Below, one piece after another: positions 35,551 through 44,100 of a stretch of 64,000 bases of DNA. The position numbers were made by a program, and so were the translations under genes. Source of the DNA: JAEUSF01 sp964484145 (GTDB taxonomy: Bacteria; Patescibacteriota; Doudnabacteria; UBA920); NCBI GenBank assembly GCA_964484145.1, contig CAZAED010000001.1, positions 1 through 64,000 of the forward strand, written 5' to 3'. Every line of letters begins with the position of its first letter. Position 1 is the first letter of the stretch. The notes under the pieces are model-generated. The model was not told where the DNA came from. It searched no databases and saw only the letters and a list, made by a program, of their open reading frames with translations.

Positions 35551-35569
35551 TATATAAATCTGGTAAAAT
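35541..35569 (+). promoter_or_regulatory. Promoter of rpsT
   Basis: TTGTTT, 17 nt, TAAAAT with an upstream TGG that makes an extended -10. It shares its T-rich part with the preceding terminator. Confidence 0.6.
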
Positions 35570-35584
35570 CACTTTACCTTTAAG

Positions 35585-35606
35585 TCAATCAGGTGTCGCT
35601 GGTTGA
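35585..35606 (+). promoter_or_regulatory. Leader hairpin before rpsT
   Basis: TCAATCAG/CTGGTTGA (8 bp with one G-U pair) around GTGTCG, inside the predicted leader. Ribosomal protein leaders often bind their own product; here this is only a suggestion. Confidence 0.45.
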
Positions 35607-35619
35607 TGCGGGGACAATT

Positions 35620-35650
35620 TTAAATCTTAAATCATATATCTTAAATTTTT
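35620..35650. repeat. Short-period repeat before rpsT
   Basis: AAATCTTAAATCATATATCTTAAA, the AATCTTA family also found in the femAB-like gene and near polA and pilB. It ends just before the rpsT ATG. Confidence 0.65.
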
Positions 35651-35652
35651 CT

Positions 35653-35916
35653 ATGCCCAATACTAAATCTGCAATTAAAGCTGCGCGCCAAACTATACGA
35701 AGGCACGCAAGGAACGTAATTAAAAAAGACGCTTTTAAAAGCGCTGTAAAAGAAGTTAGAAAACTCATAACTGCCGGCAAAAAGAGCGACGCCATGACCG
35801 CCATGGTCAAAGCTATGAAAGCTTTAGACAAAGCCGCAAAGACTAACGTAATTAACAAAAACAAATCTTCCAGACTAAAGTCCAGACTTGCAAAAGCAAT
35901 TGGAAAAGTAAAGTAA
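35653..35916 (+). CDS. rpsT: 30S ribosomal protein S20
   Basis: 87 residues from the ATG at 35653, the usual size for S20, which binds the 16S rRNA 5' domain early in assembly. MPNTKSAIKAARQTIRRHARN and KKDAFKSAVKEVRKLI match the helical, basic family pattern, and the end is lysine-rich (LKSRLAKAIGKVK). A longer frame upstream runs through the leader repeat and is not real. It is a single-gene unit with its own promoter and terminator. Confidence 0.95.
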   Translation: MPNTKSAIKAARQTIRRHARNVIKKDAFKSAVKEVRKLITAGKKSDAMTAMVKAMKALDKAAKTNVINKNKSSRLKSRLAKAIGKVK

Positions 35917-35920
35917 ACTA

Positions 35921-35947
35921 AAATCCCGCGTTATGCGGGATTTTTTG
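35921..35947 (+). terminator. Terminator of rpsT
   Basis: AAATCCCGC-GTTAT-GCGGGATTT followed by TTT. Confidence 0.88.
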
Positions 35948-35972
35948 TAGTTACCAGTTACCCGTCACTTTA
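35947..35972. repeat. Short-period repeat after rpsT
   Basis: GTAGTTACCAGTTACCCGTCAC, the GTTACCC/CCGTCAC family also present in ruvA, polA and at 60541. It abuts the stop codon of the RhuM-Fic gene. Confidence 0.65.
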
Positions 35973-36968
35973 TTTTATAAGATTCACCACCAGCCTCACC
36001 ATTACATCTTTATCTTTCGGATCACTCTCAGCAATTAAAAGTGCCAACGCCGTTAAAGTATTGTCGTTAATTTTTCGCTCCCCTTTCTTGTCGTACAAAA
36101 AATTGTTCTCAACTAAATAGAGCAAAAAAGTTAAGGAACCAATACGTTTGTTACCGTCGGCAAACGGGTGGTCTTTAATTAAAAAGTACAAAAGATGCGC
36201 GGCTTTTTCTTCTAAGCTGGCGTATAATTCTTTTCCGCCAAAAGTTTGGTTTATGTTTCCTAAGACAGCTTTAAACTTACTTCCAACTTCCTCTCCAAAC
36301 AAACTCCCCGCTTCTTTCTTAGCAGCAAGGCGTTCTTTAAACTTTGTAATAGAAGTTTTTAAACTTTCGTAATTTAAAGCAGGTCCGGCTTTTCTACTTA
36401 CGCCTTCCAAAGAAAGTTCACCCTTGTCGTAGGCATTTAAAACAAACCAAGTGTCTGCGTAGTCAGTAATTATTCTAAGCAACTCTTTTTCATACCCCTC
36501 AAGCCTCTTACTCGCCACCGCGCTTTGAATTAGCTTATGAGCACTCTCCAGTTCTTTTAACTTTACCTGTAAATTCTCAAAGTCTTTAAGCCTCTTTTCG
36601 TTTATAGCAAAGCCTTTAAGCAAATAGTCCTTTAGTCTCTGCGTCGCCCAAATACGGAAGTCTGTGGCTCTTTTAGAATTAACTCTATAGCCTATAGAAA
36701 TTATCATGTCTAAATTGTAATATTGAACCTGATATACCTTCCCGTCAGGGGCAGTATGTGCAAAAATTGCACATACTGAATTTTCTCTTAATTCTAAGGA
36801 ATTTAGTATGTTTTTAATATGTTTACCTATAACAGTACGATCAGCCTGAAACAGACCTGCTATTTGCGCCTGCGTCATCCAAATACTTTCTGACTGTATT
36901 TTTATTTGTAATTCAGGACCTTTTTGGGCTTTATATATAACAATTTCACCTTTTTTTATTTCTTCCAT
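35970..36968 (-). CDS. RhuM-Fic/Doc fusion protein
   Basis: 332 residues. The N-terminal half is RhuM-like, with a helix-turn-helix-like start (IWMTQAQIAGLFQADRTVIGKH) and YYNLDMIISIGYRVNSKRATDFRIWA. The C-terminal half carries the Fic/Doc motif HPFADGNKRIGSLTF, with the catalytic histidine and the GNKR variant of Doc-like proteins. Such proteins transfer nucleotide monophosphate or phosphate to targets and are often toxin-like. No antitoxin gene is adjacent and no inhibitory-helix motif is obvious. AAAGGAA lies just before the ATG. The leader contains several hairpins, and a palindrome near codons 64-72 resembles the one at the promoter, pointing to autoregulation. Confidence 0.88.
   Translation of the reverse strand: MEEIKKGEIVIYKAQKGPELQIKIQSESIWMTQAQIAGLFQADRTVIGKHIKNILNSLELRENSVCAIFAHTAPDGKVYQVQYYNLDMIISIGYRVNSKRATDFRIWATQRLKDYLLKGFAINEKRLKDFENLQVKLKELESAHKLIQSAVASKRLEGYEKELLRIITDYADTWFVLNAYDKGELSLEGVSRKAGPALNYESLKTSITKFKERLAAKKEAGSLFGEEVGSKFKAVLGNINQTFGGKELYASLEEKAAHLLYFLIKDHPFADGNKRIGSLTFLLYLVENNFLYDKKGERKINDNTLTALALLIAESDPKDKDVMVRLVVNLIK
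36752..36778. repeat. Palindrome inside the RhuM-Fic gene
   Basis: CAGTATGTGC and GCACATACTG, perfect 10-bp arms with a 7-nt spacer. The core TGTGC/GCACA also occurs in the palindrome at the promoter (37115-37139). Confidence 0.75.
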
Positions 36969-36982
36969 AAATTTCCTTTACT

Positions 36983-37139
36983 TAAGCCAATTCCGGTATT
37001 ACTGGAATTGGCTTACTTATAAGTATTTTAAGTACGTTCCAAAATAGAACGAACTACCCGGAATTTCCGGATAGTTGAACTATTAAGCAATTTATTAATA
37101 GTTCAATAATTTAAAAATGCACATTTTCCTTGTGCATTT
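36983..37139 (-). promoter_or_regulatory. Run of five inverted repeats in the RhuM-Fic leader
   Basis: In order: TAAGCCAATTCC arms (36983-37015, 12 bp); AGT-A-CGTTC/GAACG-A-ACT (37031-37055); a dyad around CCGGAATTTCCGG (37052-37076); TTGAACTATTAA arms (37075-37106, 12 bp, 8-nt loop); AAATGCACA/TGTGCATTT (37115-37139, 9 bp). The last lies over the predicted transcript start. Each has a different sequence. Confidence 0.75.
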
Positions 37140-37168
37140 ATAGTATACAATCGTTTACCTAGTGTCAA
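37140..37168 (-). promoter_or_regulatory. Promoter of the RhuM-Fic gene
   Basis: Minus-strand TTGACA (37163-37168), 17 nt, TACTAT (37140-37145). The start is predicted near 37133, leaving a leader of about 165 nt. Confidence 0.8.
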
Positions 37169-37196
37169 TTCAATTTATCCACAACTGCGCAAAATT

Positions 37197-37532
37197 TTAA
37201 ATTTGGGCAAGGTGAGCCAACAATTTTTGCCTAAGTTCGTCTAAGGTCGAAATATGATTAAGCTCGCTTGCGTCCATAAGTCTTTGAAGGCCGTGCTTGT
37301 GTTTCAAAAATACCGCGGGCAATTGCGTGTGAGCTGTTTCAGGAAACTTAAGCAAAAACTCGTCCCTATGAAAAAAGTCTATTTGGTATGGCAAGGCCTC
37401 TACTAACATTTTATGTTGTTCGTCTAAGTCCCCCACGCTCGGGTGTTCAACATAATGGTGGAGTGCCTTGGCAGCTAAGTCAAAAGCCGTTGCTGTACCG
37501 TTATAAACAAAAACTAAAATAGGATTTTCCAT
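37197..37532 (-). CDS. Hypothetical protein, thioredoxin-like size
   Basis: 111 residues from the ATG at 37532. The longer frame upstream is coded by a tandem CGCTGAT repeat and is not likely to be translated. The start NPILVFVYNGTATAFDLAAKAL is a beta-strand followed by a helix, and the protein ends in leucine-rich helical sequence. This could suit a small alpha/beta fold, but no CxxC or other motif is present and I do not recognise a family. It lies 65 nt downstream of the HD gene. Confidence 0.6.
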   Translation of the reverse strand: MENPILVFVYNGTATAFDLAAKALHHYVEHPSVGDLDEQHKMLVEALPYQIDFFHRDEFLLKFPETAHTQLPAVFLKHKHGLQRLMDASELNHISTLDELRQKLLAHLAQI

Positions 37533-37534
37533 AA

Positions 37535-37577
37535 AAACGCTGATTGGTCGCTGATAGGTACGCTGATAAATCGCTGA
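37535..37577. repeat. Tandem CGCTGAT repeat
   Basis: Four copies of CGCTGA(T/C) separated by 4-5 nt (TGGT, AGGTA, AAAT), period 11-12 nt. It lies directly before the hypothetical gene. Confidence 0.85.
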
Positions 37578-37597
37578 CAGCATTCTATAAACGACTG

Positions 37598-38275
37598 TTA
37601 AATTTCAAAGTTCTTTAATTCTAGCATAACTGACTGGACTGTTTCCTCTGTAATATCCCCAGGAGTAATTTTACATTTTTTAAAAATTTGTTTTTCTATT
37701 TCCCTTAAACTTCTTTCAAAAGTATACCGCTTATCAGGCCCGCCCCATTCATTATTACGATGAGCATAACGCACTCGTAAATCTGCAAACCGTTCTTCCA
37801 TGCTTCTAACCCCCTTTGGCATAACCCGCATATCCGCATACGCGCAAATTTGTTTTCCCAAATCACCGGACTTTAAATTCCCCTCTGCTTGTTCAAACCC
37901 AACGCAGTCAACTAACTCAAGCACTCTATTACTAACTCCTAACTCTTTTGCAATAGCAACAGAAGCTACATGCTCGTCTTCTCCATACTTTTCTACAAAC
38001 TCGTCCTTCACCTTTTGCCAATAATCTAAATCTAAATCTACATTTCCGGCAAAGCCGGATCCCGCTCCGCGGGACAATAAATTTTTACTCTTACTCAAAT
38101 CAAACTTTATAATATTTCCAATATCATGCAATAAACACGCAGCAACAACTTCTTCTTTATCAGTAATCGGTAATAAATTATCAATTATAACACTCGCCAC
38201 CCCCGCCACCCTAAACTGATGCTCCCGAAGCTGTGGCATTACTTTATATTTTTCATAAACTTCTAAAATTGTCAT
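37598..38275 (-). CDS. HD-domain phosphohydrolase
   Basis: 225 residues. The metal-binding HD motif is visible: H19 (REHQFRVAG), LLHDIGN, and downstream the histidine and aspartate in EDEHVASVAIAKEL and ICAYADMRV. HD proteins of this size cleave phosphate from nucleotides or act on RNA; substrate unknown. Between LLHDIGNIIKFD and the rest, residues about 64-80 (SRGAGSGFAGNVDLDLD) are coded by two REP-like hairpins and a short tandem repeat. The insert sits in a loop and keeps the frame. Confidence 0.83.
   Translation of the reverse strand: MTILEVYEKYKVMPQLREHQFRVAGVASVIIDNLLPITDKEEVVAACLLHDIGNIIKFDLSKSKNLLSRGAGSGFAGNVDLDLDYWQKVKDEFVEKYGEDEHVASVAIAKELGVSNRVLELVDCVGFEQAEGNLKSGDLGKQICAYADMRVMPKGVRSMEERFADLRVRYAHRNNEWGGPDKRYTFERSLREIEKQIFKKCKITPGDITEETVQSVMLELKNFEI
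38022..38074. repeat. REP-like hairpin pair and tandem repeat inside HD gene
   Basis: Three AATCTA units (about 38026-38043), then CCGGC-AAA-GCCGG (38046-38058) and TCCCGC-TCC-GCGGGA (38060-38074). Confidence 0.82.
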
Positions 38276-38285
38276 TTGGTATTTT

Positions 38286-38325
38286 ACTAAATCTTACATC
38301 TTATATCCTAAATCTTAAATTCCCC
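38286..38325. repeat. Short-period repeat at the polA 3' end
   Basis: AAATCTTACATCTTATATCC and TAAATCTTAAATTCC, the AATCTTA family. It forms the last codons of polA (EFKI) and the intergenic space. Confidence 0.7.
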
Positions 38326-41088
38326 CATCTCTCCCCAATTATCCCCCACCTTACCCTCAACTTTAATTGGCACACTAAGAGAAATAGCCTGTTCCATAAG
38401 AGGAATTAACTTCTTTGCCCACTCCTCCACCTTGTCCTCCCTAACCTCAAAAACCAATTCGTCGTGCACCTGAAGAAGCATACGAATTTCAGGGTTCTCT
38501 CTTTCTCTAATTCTCTCTTTCTCTAATTCTCTATTTATATTAATCATCGCCACCTTAATTACATCCGCGGCAAGCGACTGAATAGGAAAATTCACAGCCG
38601 CGCGTTCCGCCGCAGCTCGAATAAAAAACTGCCCTGACTTTATTTCCGGAAACTTTCGCATTCGGCCAAGCTCGTTACGCACAAACCCTTCCTGATTTAC
38701 CTGTAACTTTACCTGCTCAATATACTGCTCAACCTGCGGGTAAGCCTCAAAATATTTTCTTATATATTGTTTGGCATCGCCCATTGTCATCTCACCTACG
38801 CGGGAAGATAGTCCGAACGAAGATACTCCATACAAAATTCCAAAGTTAATGGTCTTAGCATCCCTGCGCATATCTTTTGTAAGAGCTTCCTGACTAACGC
38901 CAAAAATTTCCATAGCGGTTTTGCTGTGAATGTCTTCACCATTTTTAAATACTTCCATCATTTTTTTGTCCTGCGCCAAATGCGCCACAATACGAAGTTC
39001 TATTTGAGAATAGTCGAGCGACAAAAGCTTATAGCCTTTTTCCGCCACAAAGGCTTTACGTACCTGACTACCAAGGCCTTCTCCACGCACGGGTATGTTT
39101 TGTAAGTTTGGGTCTATACTAGAAAGCCTACCCGTAGCCGCAATGGTTTGGCTATAACTAGTATGCAGTCTGCCAGTTTTTTTATTTACCATTTCTGGTA
39201 AGGTTGTTAGGTAAGTGCTATAAAGTTTTGTAACTTCCCTATACTCTAAAATTTTGGGAATTATATCGTGCTGACCTAACATTTTTTCTAAATTATCGGC
39301 CGATGTAGACACGCCTGTTTTAGTGCGCTTGTTGTTAGTAGCTTCCAATTTAAGTTCGTCAAACAAAACTTCTTTCAGCTGCTTAGGTGAAGCTATATTA
39401 AATTCCCTGCCAGCTAATTTGTGAATTTTCTTTTCTAAATCTTTTATGTCTATTTCCGCCTCCCCGGCAAGACGGTTTAAAAGCCTAACGTCTAACTTAA
39501 TGCCGTTTAATTCCACATCTGCCAAAACTTCTACTAAGGGCATTTCTATTTCTTCAAAAACTTTTACTAGTCCGTTCTTTTTAAGTTCAGGCTCATAAAG
39601 TTCTTTAAGCCTTAGCGTCATATCTACATCTTCGCAGCAATACCAAGAAACTTTTTCCGGCGCTACCTTGTCCATGTTAATTTGCTCTTTGCCTTTGCCT
39701 ATTAAGTCTGTAATAGGCTGCATTTGGTAGCCAAGTTCGTTAAAAGCAAGCGCGTCTAGTCCATGTTGGCGAGTGCCGGCGTTTAGTAGGTACGATGCGA
39801 TCATGGTGTCAAAATTGATACTAGATATTGGATATTGGATATTATGCAAAACCTGAGCGTCGTACTTTATGTTGTGGCCTATTAACTTAACTTTACCCGA
39901 TGTAAGCAGAGTTTTTAGTTCAGACGATGATGTAAAAAGCTTTGTGGGAATATAAAAAGCCTTACCTAGTTTAGCACATAGCCCCACCCCCACTAATTCC
40001 GCGGTAATTGGGTCAAGACCCGTAGTCTCTGTGTCTACGCTTATTTCTGAAGCAGATGATAATTCTTTAATTGCCTCTTCTAATTTCTTTTCGTCATCGA
40101 CAAATATATACTCTTGCTTCCCAATAGATTTTATTTCTTGATTCTGATCTGTAATGTCCCCACTTGTCACTTGCAACTTGTCACTTGTAACTCCTTTTGG
40201 CAATTTTGCCAAAAGGTTCCTAAACTCCAAACTCTGAAACAACTTCACAGTTTGCGACAAGTGTTCTTGGTCTAATTCATACGCTTTAATTTCCGGGTCT
40301 ATGCCTGGGACATTGCAAACTATAGTAGAAAGTTCATACGACATCCGAGCTTCTTTTTCTTGTTCTTTTAAAAGTTCCAAAATACGCGGACGAATTTTGG
40401 TTCCGGTTTTTCCTGCGTCAATTGCTTTATAAAGTTCATCGAGCGATTTAAAATCTTTTATAAGTTCACTTGCGGTTTTCTCCCCTATACCTTTTACGCC
40501 CGGAATGTTGTCAGAAGGGTCACCCCTAAGTGCTTTATAGTCCACCATTTGGTCAGGATTTAGTCCAAACCTAGCTCTTACCGCTTTACTGTCGTAAATG
40601 ACCGTGTCTGCCAGTCCTTTGCGCGGAGTGTAAATTTTTACTTTGCCGTTTACTAGCTGCAGGGTGTCCATATCTCCGGTTAAAATAAATATCTCAGAAT
40701 TCTCGTGGCTTTTTTCATGAAAATGTTTAGACAAAGTGCCTAAAACGTCGTCCGCCTCATAGCCTTCCTTTTCGTAAATTGGCACGTTCATTGCGCGAAG
40801 TACATTTTTAATAACCGGTATTTGGTCGTACAAAGCTTGGTCAGCCTTAACCCTTGTGCCTTTGTACTCTTTATACATATTGTGCCTAAAAGTCGGCCCG
40901 GCTAAGTCAAAAGTCGCAGCTATGTGCGTAGCCTTAATTTCCTTCATAGCCTTTAAAAATATAGTTAAAAACCCAAAAACCGCACCCGTAGGCCTGCCGT
41001 CTTTGGTAGTTAAAGTAGGCAAAGCGTGATAAGCCCTATGTACCAAAGCATTGCCGTCTATAAGTAAATATTTTTCTTTGTTAATCAT
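38308..41088 (-). CDS. polA: DNA polymerase I
   Basis: 926 residues from the ATG at 41088. All three domains are present: the 5' nuclease (LLIDGNALVHRAYHALP, ILTGDMDTLQLV, GVKGIGEKTA), a 3'-5' proofreading domain that looks active (VDTETTGLD, LIGHNIKYDA and the Y-x3-D of WYCCEDVD), and the polymerase (motif A SLDYSQIELR near 690, motif B RRDAKTINFGILYG, motif C QVHDELVFEV near 878). Three segments are coded by short-period repeats: GVTSDKLQVTSGD in the inter-domain linker, NIQYPISSIN in the exonuclease domain and LEKERIRERENPE just before motif C. The transcript start is predicted at the ATG itself. Confidence 0.98.
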   Translation of the reverse strand: MINKEKYLLIDGNALVHRAYHALPTLTTKDGRPTGAVFGFLTIFLKAMKEIKATHIAATFDLAGPTFRHNMYKEYKGTRVKADQALYDQIPVIKNVLRAMNVPIYEKEGYEADDVLGTLSKHFHEKSHENSEIFILTGDMDTLQLVNGKVKIYTPRKGLADTVIYDSKAVRARFGLNPDQMVDYKALRGDPSDNIPGVKGIGEKTASELIKDFKSLDELYKAIDAGKTGTKIRPRILELLKEQEKEARMSYELSTIVCNVPGIDPEIKAYELDQEHLSQTVKLFQSLEFRNLLAKLPKGVTSDKLQVTSGDITDQNQEIKSIGKQEYIFVDDEKKLEEAIKELSSASEISVDTETTGLDPITAELVGVGLCAKLGKAFYIPTKLFTSSSELKTLLTSGKVKLIGHNIKYDAQVLHNIQYPISSINFDTMIASYLLNAGTRQHGLDALAFNELGYQMQPITDLIGKGKEQINMDKVAPEKVSWYCCEDVDMTLRLKELYEPELKKNGLVKVFEEIEMPLVEVLADVELNGIKLDVRLLNRLAGEAEIDIKDLEKKIHKLAGREFNIASPKQLKEVLFDELKLEATNNKRTKTGVSTSADNLEKMLGQHDIIPKILEYREVTKLYSTYLTTLPEMVNKKTGRLHTSYSQTIAATGRLSSIDPNLQNIPVRGEGLGSQVRKAFVAEKGYKLLSLDYSQIELRIVAHLAQDKKMMEVFKNGEDIHSKTAMEIFGVSQEALTKDMRRDAKTINFGILYGVSSFGLSSRVGEMTMGDAKQYIRKYFEAYPQVEQYIEQVKLQVNQEGFVRNELGRMRKFPEIKSGQFFIRAAAERAAVNFPIQSLAADVIKVAMININRELEKERIRERENPEIRMLLQVHDELVFEVREDKVEEWAKKLIPLMEQAISLSVPIKVEGKVGDNWGEMGEFKI
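38495..38534. repeat. Short-period repeat inside polA (TTCTCTCTTTCTCTAA type)
   Basis: Two and a half copies of a 16-nt CT-rich unit, translated as LEKERIRERENPE. Confidence 0.8.
39817..39845. repeat. Short-period repeat inside polA (ATATTGG type)
   Basis: Tandem 7-nt units ATATTGG, translated as NIQYPISSIN; related to the repeats at 26383 and 60444. Confidence 0.8.
40160..40193. repeat. Short-period repeat inside polA (CACTTGT type)
   Basis: CACTTGTCACTTGCAACTTG and a further CACTTGTAAC, 7-nt units, translated as GVTSDKLQVTSGD between the 5' nuclease and proofreading domains. Confidence 0.82.
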
Positions 41089-41094
41089 GATGGC

Positions 41095-41123
41095 ATTATA
41101 CAATGTTCGGTATTTGGTGTCAT
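41095..41123 (-). promoter_or_regulatory. Promoter of polA, predicted leaderless
   Basis: Minus-strand ATGACA (41118-41123), 17 nt, TATAAT (41095-41100). Counting from the -10 box, +1 falls on base 41088, the A of the polA ATG. Confidence 0.75.
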
Positions 41124-41143
41124 TATGCAGCCACCCAACAAAC

Positions 41144-41174
41144 AAAAAACAGCCCCATAATGAGGCTGTTTTTT
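41144..41174 (-). terminator. Terminator of the SLH glycosidase gene
   Basis: AAAAAACAGCC/GGCTGTTTTTT, 11 bp with a 9-nt loop, ending in U on the minus strand. Confidence 0.9.
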
Positions 41175-41187
41175 GTTATTAATTTAA

Positions 41188-44100
41188 TTAATACCCTATA
41201 GCCGAGTAAATTCTTTCAACCAATAAATTAAATTGACTTTCGGTTAAATTATCATCCGGACAAAAATCCCTGGTACCATCAGTGTTTATTCGGCAACCTA
41301 TGGTAACTTCCCTTTGATAAAAATACTGCGTCTGCGCGAATGCTGGGTTTGTAGAAGGCACATCTCTAAATGCCTGCTGGGTAGGAATACCGGTTAGGTC
41401 AACTCTGTTACCTAAAGCTCTGGACAAAAATAGCATTGCTTGCCAGCGCTTTACCGGTTCAGTTGGGCAGTAATTTCTTATACCGCTAGCGGCATCATAA
41501 TAACAACCGTTAGTTATCCCGCGACTATAAATTTGTTCAATAAAGCTGTAATATTGATTACTTTGCGATACATCGTTAAAAGAAGGACTCAATCCAATGG
41601 ATACATTTAGGGGAAACTTTTCCACGAGCTTCTTTGCCATTACATCTCGTGTAATTACCGGGTCAGGACAACTAGTTACGTTAGCGGTAATTTGAGAAAT
41701 TATATCGTTGTAGCAAGAAAGTTTAGTTGGCACTATACCTACCTGAGGCAATGCAATTTCCGCGCTATTTGCAACTACCACATTTGCAAAATTTAAACCC
41801 CAGGAATTAAAAATAGCTAAATCTGGGAAACCATACCTTCCATTTTGCCCAACCAAATAAACAGTGCTATTAATATTTACCAACTGACCAACTCTTGGGT
41901 AAACTGCCACAGGAGTTGGGGTGGGCGTTACTGTAGGAATAGGGGTAGGGGTAGGGGTAGGATTTAAGCCCACATAATAAGAACCAATTGAATTTAGCGA
42001 GCTACAACTGTTATCTGCTGCTTGGTTATTGGTCATTTTGCAGGACACGTTGTAATATCCGGTTTGCAAAGGGGCAATACAGTTAAACAAAGCCGAAGTT
42101 CCGCTCCATCCACCCCAACTGCAATTAGTCGCGCCATTGCCATCTAACGTAATATAGCCGCTAACTATGCCATAATCGCATCTAGCAGTAAAGTTTTGAC
42201 CGGGAGTTAATGAAGAAATTTTAGATGCCCCTGAATAAATACCGCTATTTGCAGTATTAAAACTTCTTTGAACACAAGCTAATGTAGTAGGGGTTGGAGT
42301 AGGAACAATAGTGACTGTAGGAACAGGAGTTGGAGTTGGAATGATTGTGGGAACGGGTGTAGGCGTAGGAGTTAACACTGCCGGATTAACTGTTAAATAA
42401 ATATTTTTTGTTGCAATACTTCCGCTTGCATCTGTTACTTTTATTGTCCAAGAATAAGAACCTAAATAGCTACTAGTAACTGTTGTTCCAGATTGTGTGT
42501 TAAAGCTTATTGAGCTGCTATAAATTGGCCCCAAATTACCATTTAACCCTAAAATACAACAAGCGGATGGGTAAGTTGTTGAAACTAATTGCCACGTATA
42601 AGGAGCAACACCTCCGCTTAACTGAATAACAGAGGAATAACTTTGTCCAGCAATCGCGTTTGGTAAAGTGCTGGTAACTATAGATAAAGCTTGCGCAGAA
42701 GGGCTTGGGGTTGGCGTAATGGTTGGTGCGGGGACAACATCACAACTGGTAACTCCAGAAGCAATTTGAGCCGACACGCTGCTAAAACATGGTAATTTGA
42801 CTGGCACAATACCAATTTCAGGCAAAGCTATCTCTGCACTATTAGCGCTTAAAATATTTGCAAAATTAAAATTCCAAGAATAAAAAGTGGCCGTGTTCGA
42901 AAAACCGTATAAACCATTTTGAGCAACTAAATACACAGTTCCGTACCTACTCACTAATTGGCCAACACGCGGGGAGACAGACACTTGCTCTTCAACATTT
43001 AAATTTCCCAGTGAATTTGAGATGTTGCAACTATTATCCGAAGCAGGGTTGTTATTCATGCGACAGGCCATAGAAAGTTGAAGGCCGTTGCTCGGAGTTG
43101 TGCATTTAAAAACCGCAGATAAATTATCCCAACCAACATAAACACAGGAGCTAGCCGTACCTCCCTCCAGTGTAATATGAGAAGAAATAGTGCCATAATT
43201 GCATTTTACAAAATACTGCTGATTTGGCTGAATGGATGATAGCTTAGTTCCTCCTACAACAGATGAATAATATCCACTGGCGCTTTGGTTAAAAGTCCGA
43301 TTAACACAAGCTAACGGCAAATTAATATAAGGCGTTGGAGTTGGTAAAACTGTTTGAACAAAGCCCGGAACCAGTATTGAACTTACTGCCGTAGCCGACT
43401 TTCTTAAAGTTGTACCGTCATTTTTATGTATACCTAAGCCGTACTGATCTAAACATTCAGAATTGTCAGGCAAAGATTTCCATTGCCACAAATTAAACCC
43501 AAGGCCATTTGATATTGCGGCATTAACTAATGCCTTAACATTTTGCGCCTGGATATCTTCGCTATAAGGAACGCAAAAGCCAGCTCCCATTTCGCCTATT
43601 ATTAAAGGTGTGTATGGGTACAAGACCTTAAACCGACTGGCCTTTAATTTAACCTCTTCGACAATTTGCGTGTCGGTTTTGCCGGTTAGACCATAAGCAA
43701 CCATGCTCATAAAATCATACGGATTGGGGTTTGAAAGCGGAGACTGACCACCACTATAATTTTCATTAATCAAAGCATAATCATGGTAACCAATTCTAAA
43801 CTTTGAACGTAAGGCTGGAGGGACTCTAAGTGGCCAACTTCCCAATCGGCTTTGAAAGGCCGAAAGAAGACCGGGGCGCAACTCAGGCTTGTAAGGATCT
43901 CCCAAACAAGAGCCTTCTGATCCTTCGGTAAAAACGACAATATAAACATTATTTGAATAATTTTGTATTCGTGACAAAAACTCTTTTGAATAATCTTCAA
44001 AAGCTTTATACATGGTTTCGTCCAGCATCCAGCGGCAAGCGTCTATGCCTTCAGGGCTCCAACCTTGTCCCAAATAATTTAAGCCAATAACGGCTTCCAT

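Noticed and set aside
37000..37196. Type III toxin-antitoxin RNA repeats upstream of the Fic gene
   Set aside because: The hairpins all differ in sequence, so they are not tandem copies of an antitoxin RNA, and Fic is not a type III toxin.
41089..41145. Upstream extension of polA by 19 codons
   Set aside because: It would run through the promoter and into the terminator of the next gene; the family N-terminus fits the ATG at 41088.
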